Positions 55,955-64,000 of a stretch of 64,000 nt of DNA are shown here, piece by piece. The stretch is from Parasphingopyxis sp. Its GTDB lineage: Bacteria; Pseudomonadota; Alphaproteobacteria; Sphingomonadales; Sphingomonadaceae. Made by a program: the position numbers and the translations under genes. The notes under the pieces were generated by a model. It saw only the letters and a program-made list of their open reading frames with translations, was not told the origin of the DNA and did no database searches. The first letter of the stretch is position 1; every line of letters begins with the position of its first letter. The stretch is from contig NZ_JANQNS010000005.1 in the NCBI RefSeq assembly GCF_028279465.1, forward strand, positions 124,001 to 188,000, given 5' to 3'.

Positions 55955-57127
55955 ATGACCTATGACTTTGACGCCTGGCGCGCCCGTTCGCCCTATTATG
56001 ACGAGACGCATGATGCGCTCGCGGACAGCGTACACGCCTTCGTTACGCGCGAGATAGAGCCGCATATCGATCGCTGGGAGGCCGATCGCGAGTTGCCGCG
56101 CGCGCTCCACAAAAAGGCGGCCGAAGCGGGCATTCTCGGCCTCAACTATCCCGAAGAATTTGGCGGACACTCGGAAGGCTTCGATATCTTTCACGGCATG
56201 GTCGTAACCGATGGGCTGGCGCAAGCGGGCGCCGGCGGACTCGGCGCGTCGTTGATGACGCATGGCATCGGCCTGCCGCCGATTCTCGCGATCGGATCGG
56301 ACGAGTTGAAGCAGCGCATCGCGCCGCCCGTCCTCGCCGGGGACAAGATCATCGCGCTCGGCATCACCGAACCGTCAGGCGGGTCGGACGTTGCGAACCT
56401 GAAAACGCGCGCCGTCCGCGATGGCGGCGACTATATCGTCAGCGGCCAGAAGATGTTCATCACCTCGGGTATGCGCTGCGACTATATGACGACCGCCGTG
56501 CGCACCGGCGGCGAGGGTGCCGGCGGCATATCGCTGCTGCTGATCGAGATGGACAGAGAGGGCGTCAGCCGCACGCCGCTCGAAAAGATGGGCTGGCACT
56601 GTTCGGACACGGCGGCGATCTATCTCGAAGATGTCCGCGTGCCTGCCGCCAACCTGATCGGCGAGGAGAATGGCGGCTTTATCGGCATCATGCGCAACTT
56701 CAATCGCGAGCGGCTCGGCATGGCGATGAGCTGCTGCGCCTTTGCGCGGGTCTGCCTGAAAGAGGCCGCCGACTGGGCGCGCGAAAGGCAGACATTCGGC
56801 AAGCCGCTCGCCGGCCATCAGGTGATCCGCGTGAAGCTCGCCGATATGGCGCGGCGGATCGGCGCGACCCAGGCCTGGGTCGATCAATGCGCCTGGGCGG
56901 AGAGCCACGGCAAGGGCCAGCCCGCCGATTTCGCGATGCTCAAGGTGCAGGCGACCGAGATGCTGGAGCGCGTCGCGCGCGATGCCGCGCAGGTGCTGGG
57001 CGGCGCCTCCTATCTCACAGGCTCGAAGGTCGAGCGCATCTATCGCGAGGTGCGCGTCAATGCGATTGGCGGCGGATCGGAAGAGATTATGCTCGACCTT
57101 GCCGGGCGGCAGCTGTTCGGGCGCTAG
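55955..57127 (+). CDS. Acyl-CoA dehydrogenase
   Basis: The product from ATG 55955 has 390 residues. Family signatures are ALGITEPSGGSDVANLKTRA (residues about 130-150), QKMFITSG, RLGMAMSCCAFARV, and the C-terminal GGASYLTGSKVERIYREVR followed by NAIGGGSEEIM. The enzyme would oxidise an acyl-CoA to the 2-enoyl-CoA with FAD. Chain-length preference cannot be told. It lies 34 bases after the VOC gene, on the same strand as frmA, so co-transcription is likely. Confidence 0.92.
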   Translation: MTYDFDAWRARSPYYDETHDALADSVHAFVTREIEPHIDRWEADRELPRALHKKAAEAGILGLNYPEEFGGHSEGFDIFHGMVVTDGLAQAGAGGLGASLMTHGIGLPPILAIGSDELKQRIAPPVLAGDKIIALGITEPSGGSDVANLKTRAVRDGGDYIVSGQKMFITSGMRCDYMTTAVRTGGEGAGGISLLLIEMDREGVSRTPLEKMGWHCSDTAAIYLEDVRVPAANLIGEENGGFIGIMRNFNRERLGMAMSCCAFARVCLKEAADWARERQTFGKPLAGHQVIRVKLADMARRIGATQAWVDQCAWAESHGKGQPADFAMLKVQATEMLERVARDAAQVLGGASYLTGSKVERIYREVRVNAIGGGSEEIMLDLAGRQLFGR

Positions 57128-57807
57128 CGCGGCGGTTGACACTGGTTGACACACGCCGGGGCTGCGCGGGCCAGTCGTTCATCCGAGACGCGCTTTCGCT
57201 GAACAACTTCACAGCGCTTCACGCGAAATCGCGTATGCGGAAAAAGTTCGATGCAAAGCTTGTCCTGAGCTTAGTCGAAGTATTGACGAAGTAGGCACAC
57301 CAGCAGCCTTCTGGCGCGAGACCAAAAGTCACGAAAGTCACAGGGGCCAAAGCGGGAAAAGGCATTGGTTCGTGAAGGCCGAACTGTGCCTGGTAGGACG
57401 CAGCCGTTCAGGCAGAGATCGACGAGGTCAAAGAGCCTACGCTGAGCGCAGTCGAAAGGCGGATGTTGTACCCGACAAAGCACGCAGCGAATGAAGGCTG
57501 GCAAAGGTTTTCCTACATTGAAAGAGCTTTGGTTTCAGCCAAAGACACCTGTTCCCCTCCCCTTAATGGAGTGGTGGGTCGACCATGCCCCCGGCATGGT
57601 CTGGACAGCGCGGGGCGCTGTCCACCCGACACTGGGTTAGGGGCGGGGTGATCTCTCACTCAGCGTTATAGCCTGTGGATACATCACCCCCACCCAACCC
57701 TCCCCCATCTAGGGGGAGGGCTTAATGTCCATTCCTTGGCCGAACGGGATATATAATCATGCTCGATCGCGCCGACACGAAGCTGTTCAGGCACTAGCGC
57801 CCTCCCC
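57128..57807. repeat. Repeat-rich intergenic region with nested GC-rich hairpins
   Basis: No gene is supported in this 680-base gap. It contains three perfect short hairpins: GACCATGCC/GGCATGGTC (57581-57601), TGGACAGCGC/GCGCTGTCCA (57602-57624) and CCCTCCCCC/GGGGGAGGG (57698-57720). A larger imperfect inverted repeat pairs 57635-57652 with 57683-57700 (GGGGTGAT/ATCACCCC core). Shorter elements, TGTCCTGAGCTTAGTCGAAG near 57265 and GCTGAGCGCAGTCGAAAGG near 57446, resemble the CTTCGAC-type repeats common between sphingomonad genes. The set lies between convergent genes and could also stop transcription. Confidence 0.75.
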
Positions 57808-59592
57808 TCACACCATCCGGTCGATAGCCCAGCAGGTCACAAGCCCGACGACCACATTCATCGGCAGGCCGATCTTCAGGAAGTCGGCGAAGCGATAGCC
57901 GCCGGCGGCGTAGACGATCGTGTTGGTTTGATAGCCAATGGGCGTCGCGAAGCTGGCCGAGGCGGCGAACATGACGGTGAAGAGCAGCGGCCGCGGATCG
58001 ATGCCGAGCTGCTGCGCAAGCGTCAGCACGATCGGCGTCATGATCACGGCAACCGCGTTGTTGGTGACGAGCTCGGTCAGCACCGATGTCAGCGCGTAGA
58101 TCAGGATCAGCAATAGCAGCGGCGATGCCGAGGTTAGAAATGGCAGCGCCGCCTCGACGATGAGATCGACCGTGCCCGCCTTTTGCAGCCCCACACCGAC
58201 GCCGAGCATGCCGAAGATCAGCACGATGACATTGCCGTCTATCGCCTTCCACGCCTCCTCGGGATCGATGCAGCGCGTCGCCAGCACGACCGCAACGCCG
58301 ACGATCGCCAGCAATTCGATGGTCCAGACGCCGAGCGCCGCCAGCGTGACGATGGAGAGCATCGTGCCGACGGCGATCGGCGCGCGCAGCCGGCGATAGG
58401 GGCGGACCTCGGCCTCCTCGATCGCGATCAGGTTCACATTGGCCTCGATGGCCGCGATGCAGGCCGGACTGCCCTTGATCAGCAGATTGTCGGCGGCGCG
58501 CAGTTTCGCCTCGCCGAGCGTGGGCCCGGGCATATGGCGCGAGCGCATGAGGCCCAGCACGCGCGCATTGGTACGCGTTAGAAACGGTATCTGCGAAAGG
58601 TTGCGGCCGATCGCAGGGTGCGTCGGCGCGATCGACGCGGTGACGACGCGGTCGGTTTCGGCCGGCGGCAGGGGCCGGTTGGTCACGCCGACGCCGAGAC
58701 CGTACGTCTCTTCGAGCGATAGCAGCTCGGCCTCATCGGCAGCGAGAACCAGCCGGTCGCCAACCTCGACGAGCAGCCTATCGATGCCGTGCCGGATCAA
58801 TTCGCCGCCGCGCTTCAACGCAATCGGCCGGATGCCCGACCGCGCAAACTCGCGGGTCTCGCCATAGAATTTGCCGAGATCGGGATGGTCTTCGTCGATT
58901 GCCAGTTCCGACAGGAAGCGTTCGTCGACCGGCCGCGGCTCCATGTCCTCCTTGCTGCGCTTGGGCAACAGGAACCAGCCGGTGAGCAGCATCAGCAACA
59001 TACCCGCGCTCGCGGCGACGAGGCCGACGGCGGTCAGCTCGAAAATGCCAAAGGCGGGTTGGCCGGCGCGCTGCGCGACGCCATCGACGAGCAGATTGGT
59101 CGAGGTGCCGATCAGCGTCAGCGTGCCGCCCATTATCGAGAGATAGGAGAGCGGGATCAAGAGGCGCTGGGCCGTCGTCCCGGCGACCGCCGCGATCCGG
59201 CGCATGATCGGCACGAGGACGATGACGACCGGCGTATTGTTGACGATGGACGAGGAGAAAAAGGCGCCGCCGAGCATCTCGCCGATCGCGCGTGTCGGCT
59301 TGCCCTCGGCGCGCCGTTCGGCCGCGCTCGCCAAAGCCTCCACGACGCCCGTCCGTATGAGCGCGCCTGACAGCACGAACATCGCGGCAATGGTAATCGG
59401 CGCCGGATTGGCGAAGACCTGCTCCATGTCCTCGCGCGGCAGATAGCCGAGGATCAGCATCGCCGCCGCGCCGATCACCGCGATGATCACCGGAGGCAGT
59501 TTTTCCGATATGAACAGGACGAACAGGCCAATCAGCACCGCCAGGCCCACCCAGGCGGAATACGAATCAAGGGCTTGCTGGATCACTTCCAT
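57808..59592 (-). CDS. SLC13/DASS-type permease with TrkA-C domains
   Basis: The 594-residue membrane protein has about 11-12 hydrophobic helices. The first half carries the family motif NNTPVVIVLVPI near residue 118 and GTLTLIGTSTN near 158; the second half carries LVTNNAVAVIMTPI and TPIGYQTNT. Between the halves, residues about 220-370 form two TrkA-C-like cytoplasmic domains (GRNLSQIPFLTRT and similar), typical of the sulfate/anion or Na+/sulfate-type branch. It would import an inorganic anion or a dicarboxylate with sodium or protons. The substrate is not clear. Confidence 0.88.
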   Translation of the reverse strand: MEVIQQALDSYSAWVGLAVLIGLFVLFISEKLPPVIIAVIGAAAMLILGYLPREDMEQVFANPAPITIAAMFVLSGALIRTGVVEALASAAERRAEGKPTRAIGEMLGGAFFSSSIVNNTPVVIVLVPIMRRIAAVAGTTAQRLLIPLSYLSIMGGTLTLIGTSTNLLVDGVAQRAGQPAFGIFELTAVGLVAASAGMLLMLLTGWFLLPKRSKEDMEPRPVDERFLSELAIDEDHPDLGKFYGETREFARSGIRPIALKRGGELIRHGIDRLLVEVGDRLVLAADEAELLSLEETYGLGVGVTNRPLPPAETDRVVTASIAPTHPAIGRNLSQIPFLTRTNARVLGLMRSRHMPGPTLGEAKLRAADNLLIKGSPACIAAIEANVNLIAIEEAEVRPYRRLRAPIAVGTMLSIVTLAALGVWTIELLAIVGVAVVLATRCIDPEEAWKAIDGNVIVLIFGMLGVGVGLQKAGTVDLIVEAALPFLTSASPLLLLILIYALTSVLTELVTNNAVAVIMTPIVLTLAQQLGIDPRPLLFTVMFAASASFATPIGYQTNTIVYAAGGYRFADFLKIGLPMNVVVGLVTCWAIDRMV

Positions 59593-59722
59593 GCCAGCGG
59601 GTTAGCTGGGGCCGGGCGTCACGGCCATATGCTTGTGCGAATGCGGGCTGAGCGGGTACGAGCCGTCCGCCTGTCCCAAGGTCCGTCTCACCGACGGAAC
59701 AAAGACACGCCATGTCCATTGT

Positions 59723-60163
59723 ATGAGTAACAGCGCCGATCACGAGAGCCGGAAGACAGCAGAGGCACGCACAACCATATGGTTCGATGGCGCGTGCCCG
59801 ATCTGCACGCGGGAAATCGCGATTATGCGGAAGCTCGACCGCAGGAATCGGGTACGCTTTGTCGACGTTGCGGAAGATGGCGCAGATTGCCCCATCGACC
59901 GCGCCGAATTGCTGGCGCGCTTTCATGCCGAGGAAGATGGCGAGCTGCTGTCCGGCGCGGCCGCCTTCGCGGCCATGTGGCGTGCGATACCCATATTGCG
60001 GCCGCTGGGTCTCGCCGCGCGCAATCGCGGGATGCTGGCGATACTGGAGCGGCTCTATAACCGGTTCCTGAAGATCCGGCCGCGGCTGCACGCCATGATC
60101 GGCGCTTTCAATAAGCGCAAATCTGGCGGGAGTGACCGGCCGCAGACGCGCCGAGAGACATAG
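59723..60163 (+). CDS. DCC-family (DUF393) thiol-disulfide oxidoreductase-like protein
   Basis: From ATG 59723 the product has 146 residues. The signature FDGACPICTREI (DxxCxxC) appears at residues 21-32, the mark of the DCC family of predicted thiol-disulfide oxidoreductases. A helical stretch (AAFAAMWRAIPILRPLGLAAR) and a basic tail (NKRKSGGSDRPQTRR) follow. The role is unknown. The ribosome site is weak, and the gene is divergent from the SLC13-type permease. Confidence 0.83.
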   Translation: MSNSADHESRKTAEARTTIWFDGACPICTREIAIMRKLDRRNRVRFVDVAEDGADCPIDRAELLARFHAEEDGELLSGAAAFAAMWRAIPILRPLGLAARNRGMLAILERLYNRFLKIRPRLHAMIGAFNKRKSGGSDRPQTRRET

Positions 60164-60287
60164 AGCACCGAAACGCGAACTATAAACGCGCTGTAAACCA
60201 ATAAAATGGGGGCAAAAATACCGATCGGTGCCGTTAATTCGGCGCCGGACTTGGTCAATCGCCGAAACTCCCCTATGATTCGCAATA

Positions 60288-60791
60288 TTGGGGGATCGGC
60301 TCACCGAGCGGGAAAAGCGCATACGGAGGCACAAGATCGCACGTCAATTGTCCGAACTGTCCGAAGGACAAATATCCTGCCTGCGGCTCGTCGCGCAGGG
60401 CATGTCGTCCAAGGAAATTGCACGAGAGACCGGCCTCTCTCACAACACTGTCGACACCTATATCAAACGCGCGCTGCCGCTGGTCGGCGTGTCCAACCGG
60501 CGCGATGCGGCGCGCATCATTGTCGAGGCGGAACAGTCCCAAAAATTGGTATCCCCAACGGACGCGGTTGTTTTGCCGTTCAAATCCAGCACTCTAGGTC
60601 CCAACGCAATATCGGGACATCCAAGCAAGGCGGCGGGTCGTCTGTTTGATCTCCCGAAGATTGGGGGAGAGGCGAATGACCTAGCATGGATCGAAAGACA
60701 TTACGCCATCATCAAAGTCGCAGCGTTCGGTTTCAGCATAATTTTGGCGATCACGCTCGTCACGGCCGGTATCCTCTGGGTCTTTGAATAA
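60288..60791 (+). CDS. LuxR-type HTH regulator with C-terminal membrane anchor
   Basis: The frame opens with a TTG at 60288 and gives 167 residues; the ribosome site is poor and the true start may be a neighbouring codon. The LuxR-type helix-turn-helix is clear (LSEGQISCLRLVAQGMSSKEIARETGLSH followed by NTVDTYIKRALPLVG), with an N-terminal REKRIRRHK helix. A linker of about 60 residues leads to one transmembrane helix at the very C-terminus (FGFSIILAITLVTAGILWVF). This plan recurs in sphingomonads and implies a membrane-tethered DNA-binding protein. A small gene of unknown function follows 53 bases downstream. Confidence 0.82.
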   Translation: MGDRLTEREKRIRRHKIARQLSELSEGQISCLRLVAQGMSSKEIARETGLSHNTVDTYIKRALPLVGVSNRRDAARIIVEAEQSQKLVSPTDAVVLPFKSSTLGPNAISGHPSKAAGRLFDLPKIGGEANDLAWIERHYAIIKVAAFGFSIILAITLVTAGILWVFE

Positions 60792-60844
60792 ACCAACATT
60801 GCAGTGAAACTTTTGACGCGGGTCGATTCCGCGAAAGGACAGTC

Positions 60845-61174
60845 ATGTATAAATTCGATGTAGCATCTATTCCGGTTCTTCAGGCCGATTCCAAGGCAGC
60901 TGTGGCAGCGGCCGATGACGCTTTGCTCACCAGTGCCGTGCTCCTTTCGTCGATCCTGCAAACGGCAAAGACCGCCGATCTGCCGATCAACGTCACGCAG
61001 GATCTGTATGGCAATATGGTCGAAGGATCGGTGAAACTGCTCGAGGGCCGCGAACAGCTCCGCAAATCGCTGCGCATGATGCAGGCGATCGCAAAGAACA
61101 ATCCGGACGCGCCCGAAATGTATGGCTGCCCGGGCGGCCTGCACCTGAAGCACGAGACACGCGAAACGGCGTAG
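60845..61174 (+). CDS. Small conserved-looking protein of unknown function
   Basis: The ATG follows AAAGGACAGTC. The 109-residue product has no signal peptide or membrane helix. It is mostly helical, with an Ala-rich first half (ADSKAAVAAADDALLTSAVLLSSIL) and LYGNMVEGSVKLLEGREQLRKSL in the middle. I do not recognise a family. Its position directly after the membrane-anchored LuxR-type regulator suggests a functional link. Confidence 0.7.
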   Translation: MYKFDVASIPVLQADSKAAVAAADDALLTSAVLLSSILQTAKTADLPINVTQDLYGNMVEGSVKLLEGREQLRKSLRMMQAIAKNNPDAPEMYGCPGGLHLKHETRETA

Positions 61175-61234
61175 CGGAACATAGCCGGTCGGTCCCGCGT
61201 TGACTGACCGGCGGCCGCATGGTTCGTCACGGAT

Positions 61235-61672
61235 ATGGGAGTTGCGCTATTCTTCTGGGCACTGGTCATTATCTGCTGCACCTATGGCGCCTATTTCGGC
61301 GGGCGGACGGGCCGATGGCTAGCTCTGCTGCTGATCGGCGCGTCCCTGCTGACGCTCGGTGCCCAATCGATCCAGACATCGCTGGGCGGCGCGATCTGGC
61401 CGGTCATGCTCGTCGATCTGGCGTTGTTCGCAGGTCTCTACTGGCTCGCCATGCGTTCCGACCGGTTGTGGCCGCTATGGGTGGCGGGCTTTCATCTCAT
61501 CACGCTGACGACGCATCTGGCGGTGCTTCTGGCGCCGAGTTTCGCGGCCCGGGTCTATATCGGGCTCGCCACATTCTGGTCCATCCCGGGCCTGATCATC
61601 ATCCTGATCGGCGTGACGATGGACCGGCAAGCAGGGGTCCGGGATCGTGATCGAACATCCCCGCAAGCCTGA
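61235..61672 (+). CDS. Small integral membrane protein of unknown function
   Basis: The 145-residue product has four predicted transmembrane helices: ALFFWALVIICCTYGAYF, a second near residues 27-45, VMLVDLALFAGLYWLAM, and a final FWSIPGLIIILIGVTM. The C-terminal tail is charged (DRQAGVRDRDRTS). I do not recognise the family. Its 3' end overlaps the next gene by 26 bases, so the two are probably co-translated. Confidence 0.72.
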   Translation: MGVALFFWALVIICCTYGAYFGGRTGRWLALLLIGASLLTLGAQSIQTSLGGAIWPVMLVDLALFAGLYWLAMRSDRLWPLWVAGFHLITLTTHLAVLLAPSFAARVYIGLATFWSIPGLIIILIGVTMDRQAGVRDRDRTSPQA

Positions 61673-62174
61673 CAGGCTCGGCCCCGGAACCGAACCGGAG
61701 CCGTCATCTTCGCACAGTCCCCCAGGGGAATTCGCCGATCCGGGTTCGCCCGCAAATGATAGCACAGGCAGCGATGAGCCGGGCGGCTCTCCCGAACCGG
61801 GTCGCATCCGCCCGCATGGCGCCCGCTTCCTGAAAACCTATCTGAAAGCGCGGCGCGAACGCGATTGGCAATTTCCCAAAGGCCTGTTTTCCGATCCCGC
61901 ATGGGACATATTGCTCGAACTCTATGTCGCGGAGTCGGAAGACAGGCCGATTTTTGAATCCCTGATCGGCCCGGCGGTATCGCTACCGGAAAAGTCAGGG
62001 CTGCGCTGGCTCAGCATATTGGAGACGCGCCAGCTCGTTATGCGCGACATGGACACAGCGGACGGCCAGGATGCGCGCATCTCGCTAACCGCCAACGCTA
62101 TCGCCGGCATGAACCAATGGCTCGATGGCATCGCACCGGAACCGGCGGGCGATCCGGATACCGGATCATGCTGA
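61647..62174 (+). CDS. Predicted winged-helix-like protein with disordered N-terminus
   Basis: A GTG at 61647 inside the preceding gene gives 175 residues. Residues 1-55 are low complexity, rich in Pro, Ser, Gly and Glu. The C-terminal part (RFLKTYLKARRERDWQFP, ILLELYVAESEDRP, SGLRWLSILETRQLVMRD, ISLTANAIAGMNQWL) follows the pattern of a small winged-helix domain related to MarR-type proteins of sphingomonads. DNA binding is possible but not demonstrated. Confidence 0.65.
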   Translation: MIEHPRKPDRLGPGTEPEPSSSHSPPGEFADPGSPANDSTGSDEPGGSPEPGRIRPHGARFLKTYLKARRERDWQFPKGLFSDPAWDILLELYVAESEDRPIFESLIGPAVSLPEKSGLRWLSILETRQLVMRDMDTADGQDARISLTANAIAGMNQWLDGIAPEPAGDPDTGSC

Positions 62175-62327
62175 TCTGACCGAAGGCCCTTTGCCGAGTT
62201 AGTGATGGCAATTGGCGTCAAATATCGGCGCCTGCGCTTTCCGTATCATCTTCGGCGCATCCACGGTTTGACACACCGAAAGCGCGGTCGCTATCGGCAA
62301 TGGTACACCATCACATCTGAGGAAGTC

Positions 62328-63926
62328 ATGCGTCTCTCCACTCTCTCCAAAACCGCCGCCTTCGCTATTGCCGCCGCCACTACAACCGCGCTCAGCGCGC
62401 CGGTGTCGGGTCAGTCGCTGCCGATGGCGCAGGCCGCGCCGCAAGAGCAACGCGCCGTGTCCTTCGCCGCGTCCGTTCCGGCGGATCGCGGCGTGCTGGT
62501 TCTGCCGCTGGCCCGCGCGGATGAACTCGCCACTCGCGCCCCGGCGCTTTCGGAAGCCGAGCGCGACGCCGTGACCCGTGCACTGGGGTCCGCGGCGTTC
62601 GAATATGGCGCGCGGGAAAGACTCTCGCTGCGCGGCATCGGCGATTGGGCGCACATACTCGTGATCGGCCTCGGCGAAGAAATGCGCGGTTCCAACTATG
62701 AAACGGTCGGCGCCGTGGTCGGCCGCGCCCTGCTTGAAGAGGCGAACGCCGTGACAATCATGACGAACGGCCTGTCCGGCGATGCGGTGGCATCGCTCGC
62801 AACTGGGTTCGGACTCGGCGAATATCGCTCGGACCTGTATCGCGCGCGCGAAAACGGCGCACAGCGCGGCGGCGTGACGTTCGTCACCGATGCGGAGGCG
62901 CGGGCACAGGCGCTCTACGACAATCGCGGCCGCGCCATGGTAGCGGCCATGGCCTGGACTCGCGATATCTCGAACGAACCGGGCAATGCCGTCTATCCGC
63001 AGGTCTTTGTCGATCGCGCCCGCGCGGCCTTTGCCGGAACGCCTGGCGTCACCATCGACGTGCTCGACGAAAACCGGATGCGCGAGCTCGGCATGGGCGC
63101 GATCCTCGGCGTGGGCCGGGGATCGGAGCGCCCGCCGCGCATGATGGTCGTGCGCTATCGCGGTTCCGGTGCGCCGGCCGGCGGCCCGATCGTGCTGGTC
63201 GGCAAGGGCGTGACTTTCGATACCGGCGGCATCTCGATCAAGCCTTCGACGAATATGGAAAATATGCGCATGGACATGTCCGGCGCGGCGAGCGTTACGG
63301 GCGCGGTGCTGGCGCTCGCGCGATCGCAGGCGCCGGTGAATGTGGTCGCCGTGGCGCCGCTCGCCGAGAATATGCCGGACGGCCGCGCCATTCGCCCCGG
63401 CGATGTGCTGACGGCGATGAACGGCAAGACGATCCAGGTTATCAACACCGATGCCGAAGGCCGGCTCCTGCTCGCTGACGCCTTTTCCTGGGTGGAGCGC
63501 AACCTGACACCCGCCGCCGTCGTCGATCTTGCGACGCTGACGGGCGCCGTGGGGCGCGCACTCTCAAACGATTATGCAGGCCTATTCTCGCGGCACGAAC
63601 CACTCGCAGAGCAACTCCAGACCGCGGGCGAGACTGTCGGCGAACCGCTGTGGCGGCTCCCCATGCATGAGAGCTACGCTCAGGACATGAGCTCGACCGT
63701 CGCGGATATCCGCAACACGAGCACCGGCCGCGGCGCCGGCGCCGGCACCGCCGCGCATTTCCTCGGCGAGTTCATCAGCCGCGATATCCCCTGGGCGCAT
63801 CTCGACATCGCCAACATGGCCTGGTCCGGCGCCAATGACTGGAAACCCGACGGCTCCGCCGGATTCGGCGTCCGCCTCCTCGACCATTTCGTCCGCAACT
63901 TCCAGCCGGTCGAGGGCGGCGAGTGA
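62328..63926 (+). CDS. pepA: Exported leucyl aminopeptidase, family M17
   Basis: GAGGAAGTC precedes the ATG at 62328. The 532-residue product begins with a signal peptide (LSKTAAFAIAAATTTALSAPVSGQ), so unlike most M17 enzymes it is probably periplasmic or secreted. After a typical N-terminal macro-like domain, the catalytic domain shows VGKGVTFDTGGISIKP with metal-binding Lys and Asp, MDMSGAASV, and the signature NTDAEGRLLLADA. It removes N-terminal residues from peptides with two metal ions. The open frame extends 126 bases upstream without a ribosome site. Confidence 0.93.
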   Translation: MRLSTLSKTAAFAIAAATTTALSAPVSGQSLPMAQAAPQEQRAVSFAASVPADRGVLVLPLARADELATRAPALSEAERDAVTRALGSAAFEYGARERLSLRGIGDWAHILVIGLGEEMRGSNYETVGAVVGRALLEEANAVTIMTNGLSGDAVASLATGFGLGEYRSDLYRARENGAQRGGVTFVTDAEARAQALYDNRGRAMVAAMAWTRDISNEPGNAVYPQVFVDRARAAFAGTPGVTIDVLDENRMRELGMGAILGVGRGSERPPRMMVVRYRGSGAPAGGPIVLVGKGVTFDTGGISIKPSTNMENMRMDMSGAASVTGAVLALARSQAPVNVVAVAPLAENMPDGRAIRPGDVLTAMNGKTIQVINTDAEGRLLLADAFSWVERNLTPAAVVDLATLTGAVGRALSNDYAGLFSRHEPLAEQLQTAGETVGEPLWRLPMHESYAQDMSSTVADIRNTSTGRGAGAGTAAHFLGEFISRDIPWAHLDIANMAWSGANDWKPDGSAGFGVRLLDHFVRNFQPVEGGE

Positions 63927-63955
63927 CAGGGAGCCGGTGACAGCTTCGGTTCTCG

Positions 63956-64000
63956 ATGAGCACCTATCATTTGGAGCGTCCGCACACCGGACCAAGAGAC
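63956..64000 (+). CDS. Possible 5' end of a further gene, cut by window edge
   Basis: An ATG at 63956 opens a frame of 15 codons to the window end, 29 bases after the pepA stop. A GTG at 63937 in another frame is also open to the end, behind AGGGAG. Neither can be identified from so few residues. Confidence 0.25.
   Translation, partial: MSTYHLERPHTGPRD

Overview
The window looks like the chromosome of a high-GC alphaproteobacterium of the order Sphingomonadales. The reasons are the abundance of TonB-dependent receptors, the lepB-rnc-era order, the dapB-nth pair, a small LuxR-type regulator with a C-terminal membrane anchor, and GC-rich palindromic intergenic repeats of a kind common in that group. 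This assignment rests on gene content only; no rRNA is present.

Layout. 1-26.5 kb is mostly core genome: a zinc-ribbon/SPFH pair, a beta-helix lipoprotein with its TonB receptor, a GspC-like PDZ protein, acetyl-CoA synthetase, glutathione reductase, phosphoglucose isomerase, a two-component system, an EF-hand protein, lepB-rnc-era, a CobB deacylase, a sulfatase-fold membrane enzyme, dapB, nth and tRNA-Arg(CCG). 26.9-43.3 kb is an accessory catabolic region with four transcription units. These are TonB receptor-SRPBCC-Rieske oxygenase-SRPBCC-FAD oxidase; a divergent TetR regulator opposite RidA-like protein, fused E1 alpha/beta dehydrogenase and a free lipoyl domain; ALDH-P450-ferredoxin, divergent from a MarR-like regulator; and a second TonB receptor with a SnoaL-like protein. 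The ALDH and second receptor promoters share TGTC/GACA palindromes, so the MarR-like protein is a good candidate to control both. A decayed type I restriction subunit (hsdR) lies at the right edge of this region.

44.3-53.5 kb holds the most striking content: two very large adjacent genes, pcs and mcr. By domain order and length they encode propionyl-CoA synthase (CoA ligase + enoyl-CoA hydratase + reductase, 1825 aa) and bifunctional malonyl-CoA reductase (tandem SDR halves, 1226 aa). These are the hallmark enzymes of the 3-hydroxypropionate bi-cycle known from Chloroflexus. Together they would take malonyl-CoA through malonate semialdehyde, 3-hydroxypropionate, 3-hydroxypropionyl-CoA and acrylyl-CoA to propionyl-CoA. 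No carboxylase or other cycle-specific gene is visible in the window.

53.8-64 kb carries a secreted VOC protein, glutathione-dependent formaldehyde dehydrogenase, a cytosolic VOC protein and an acyl-CoA dehydrogenase; a repeat-rich gap; an SLC13-type transporter; a DCC-family thiol protein; the LuxR-type regulator with three small proteins of unknown function; and an exported M17 aminopeptidase.

Functions are assigned by reading motifs and domain order, without database searches. Start codons were chosen from visible ribosome binding sites where possible.
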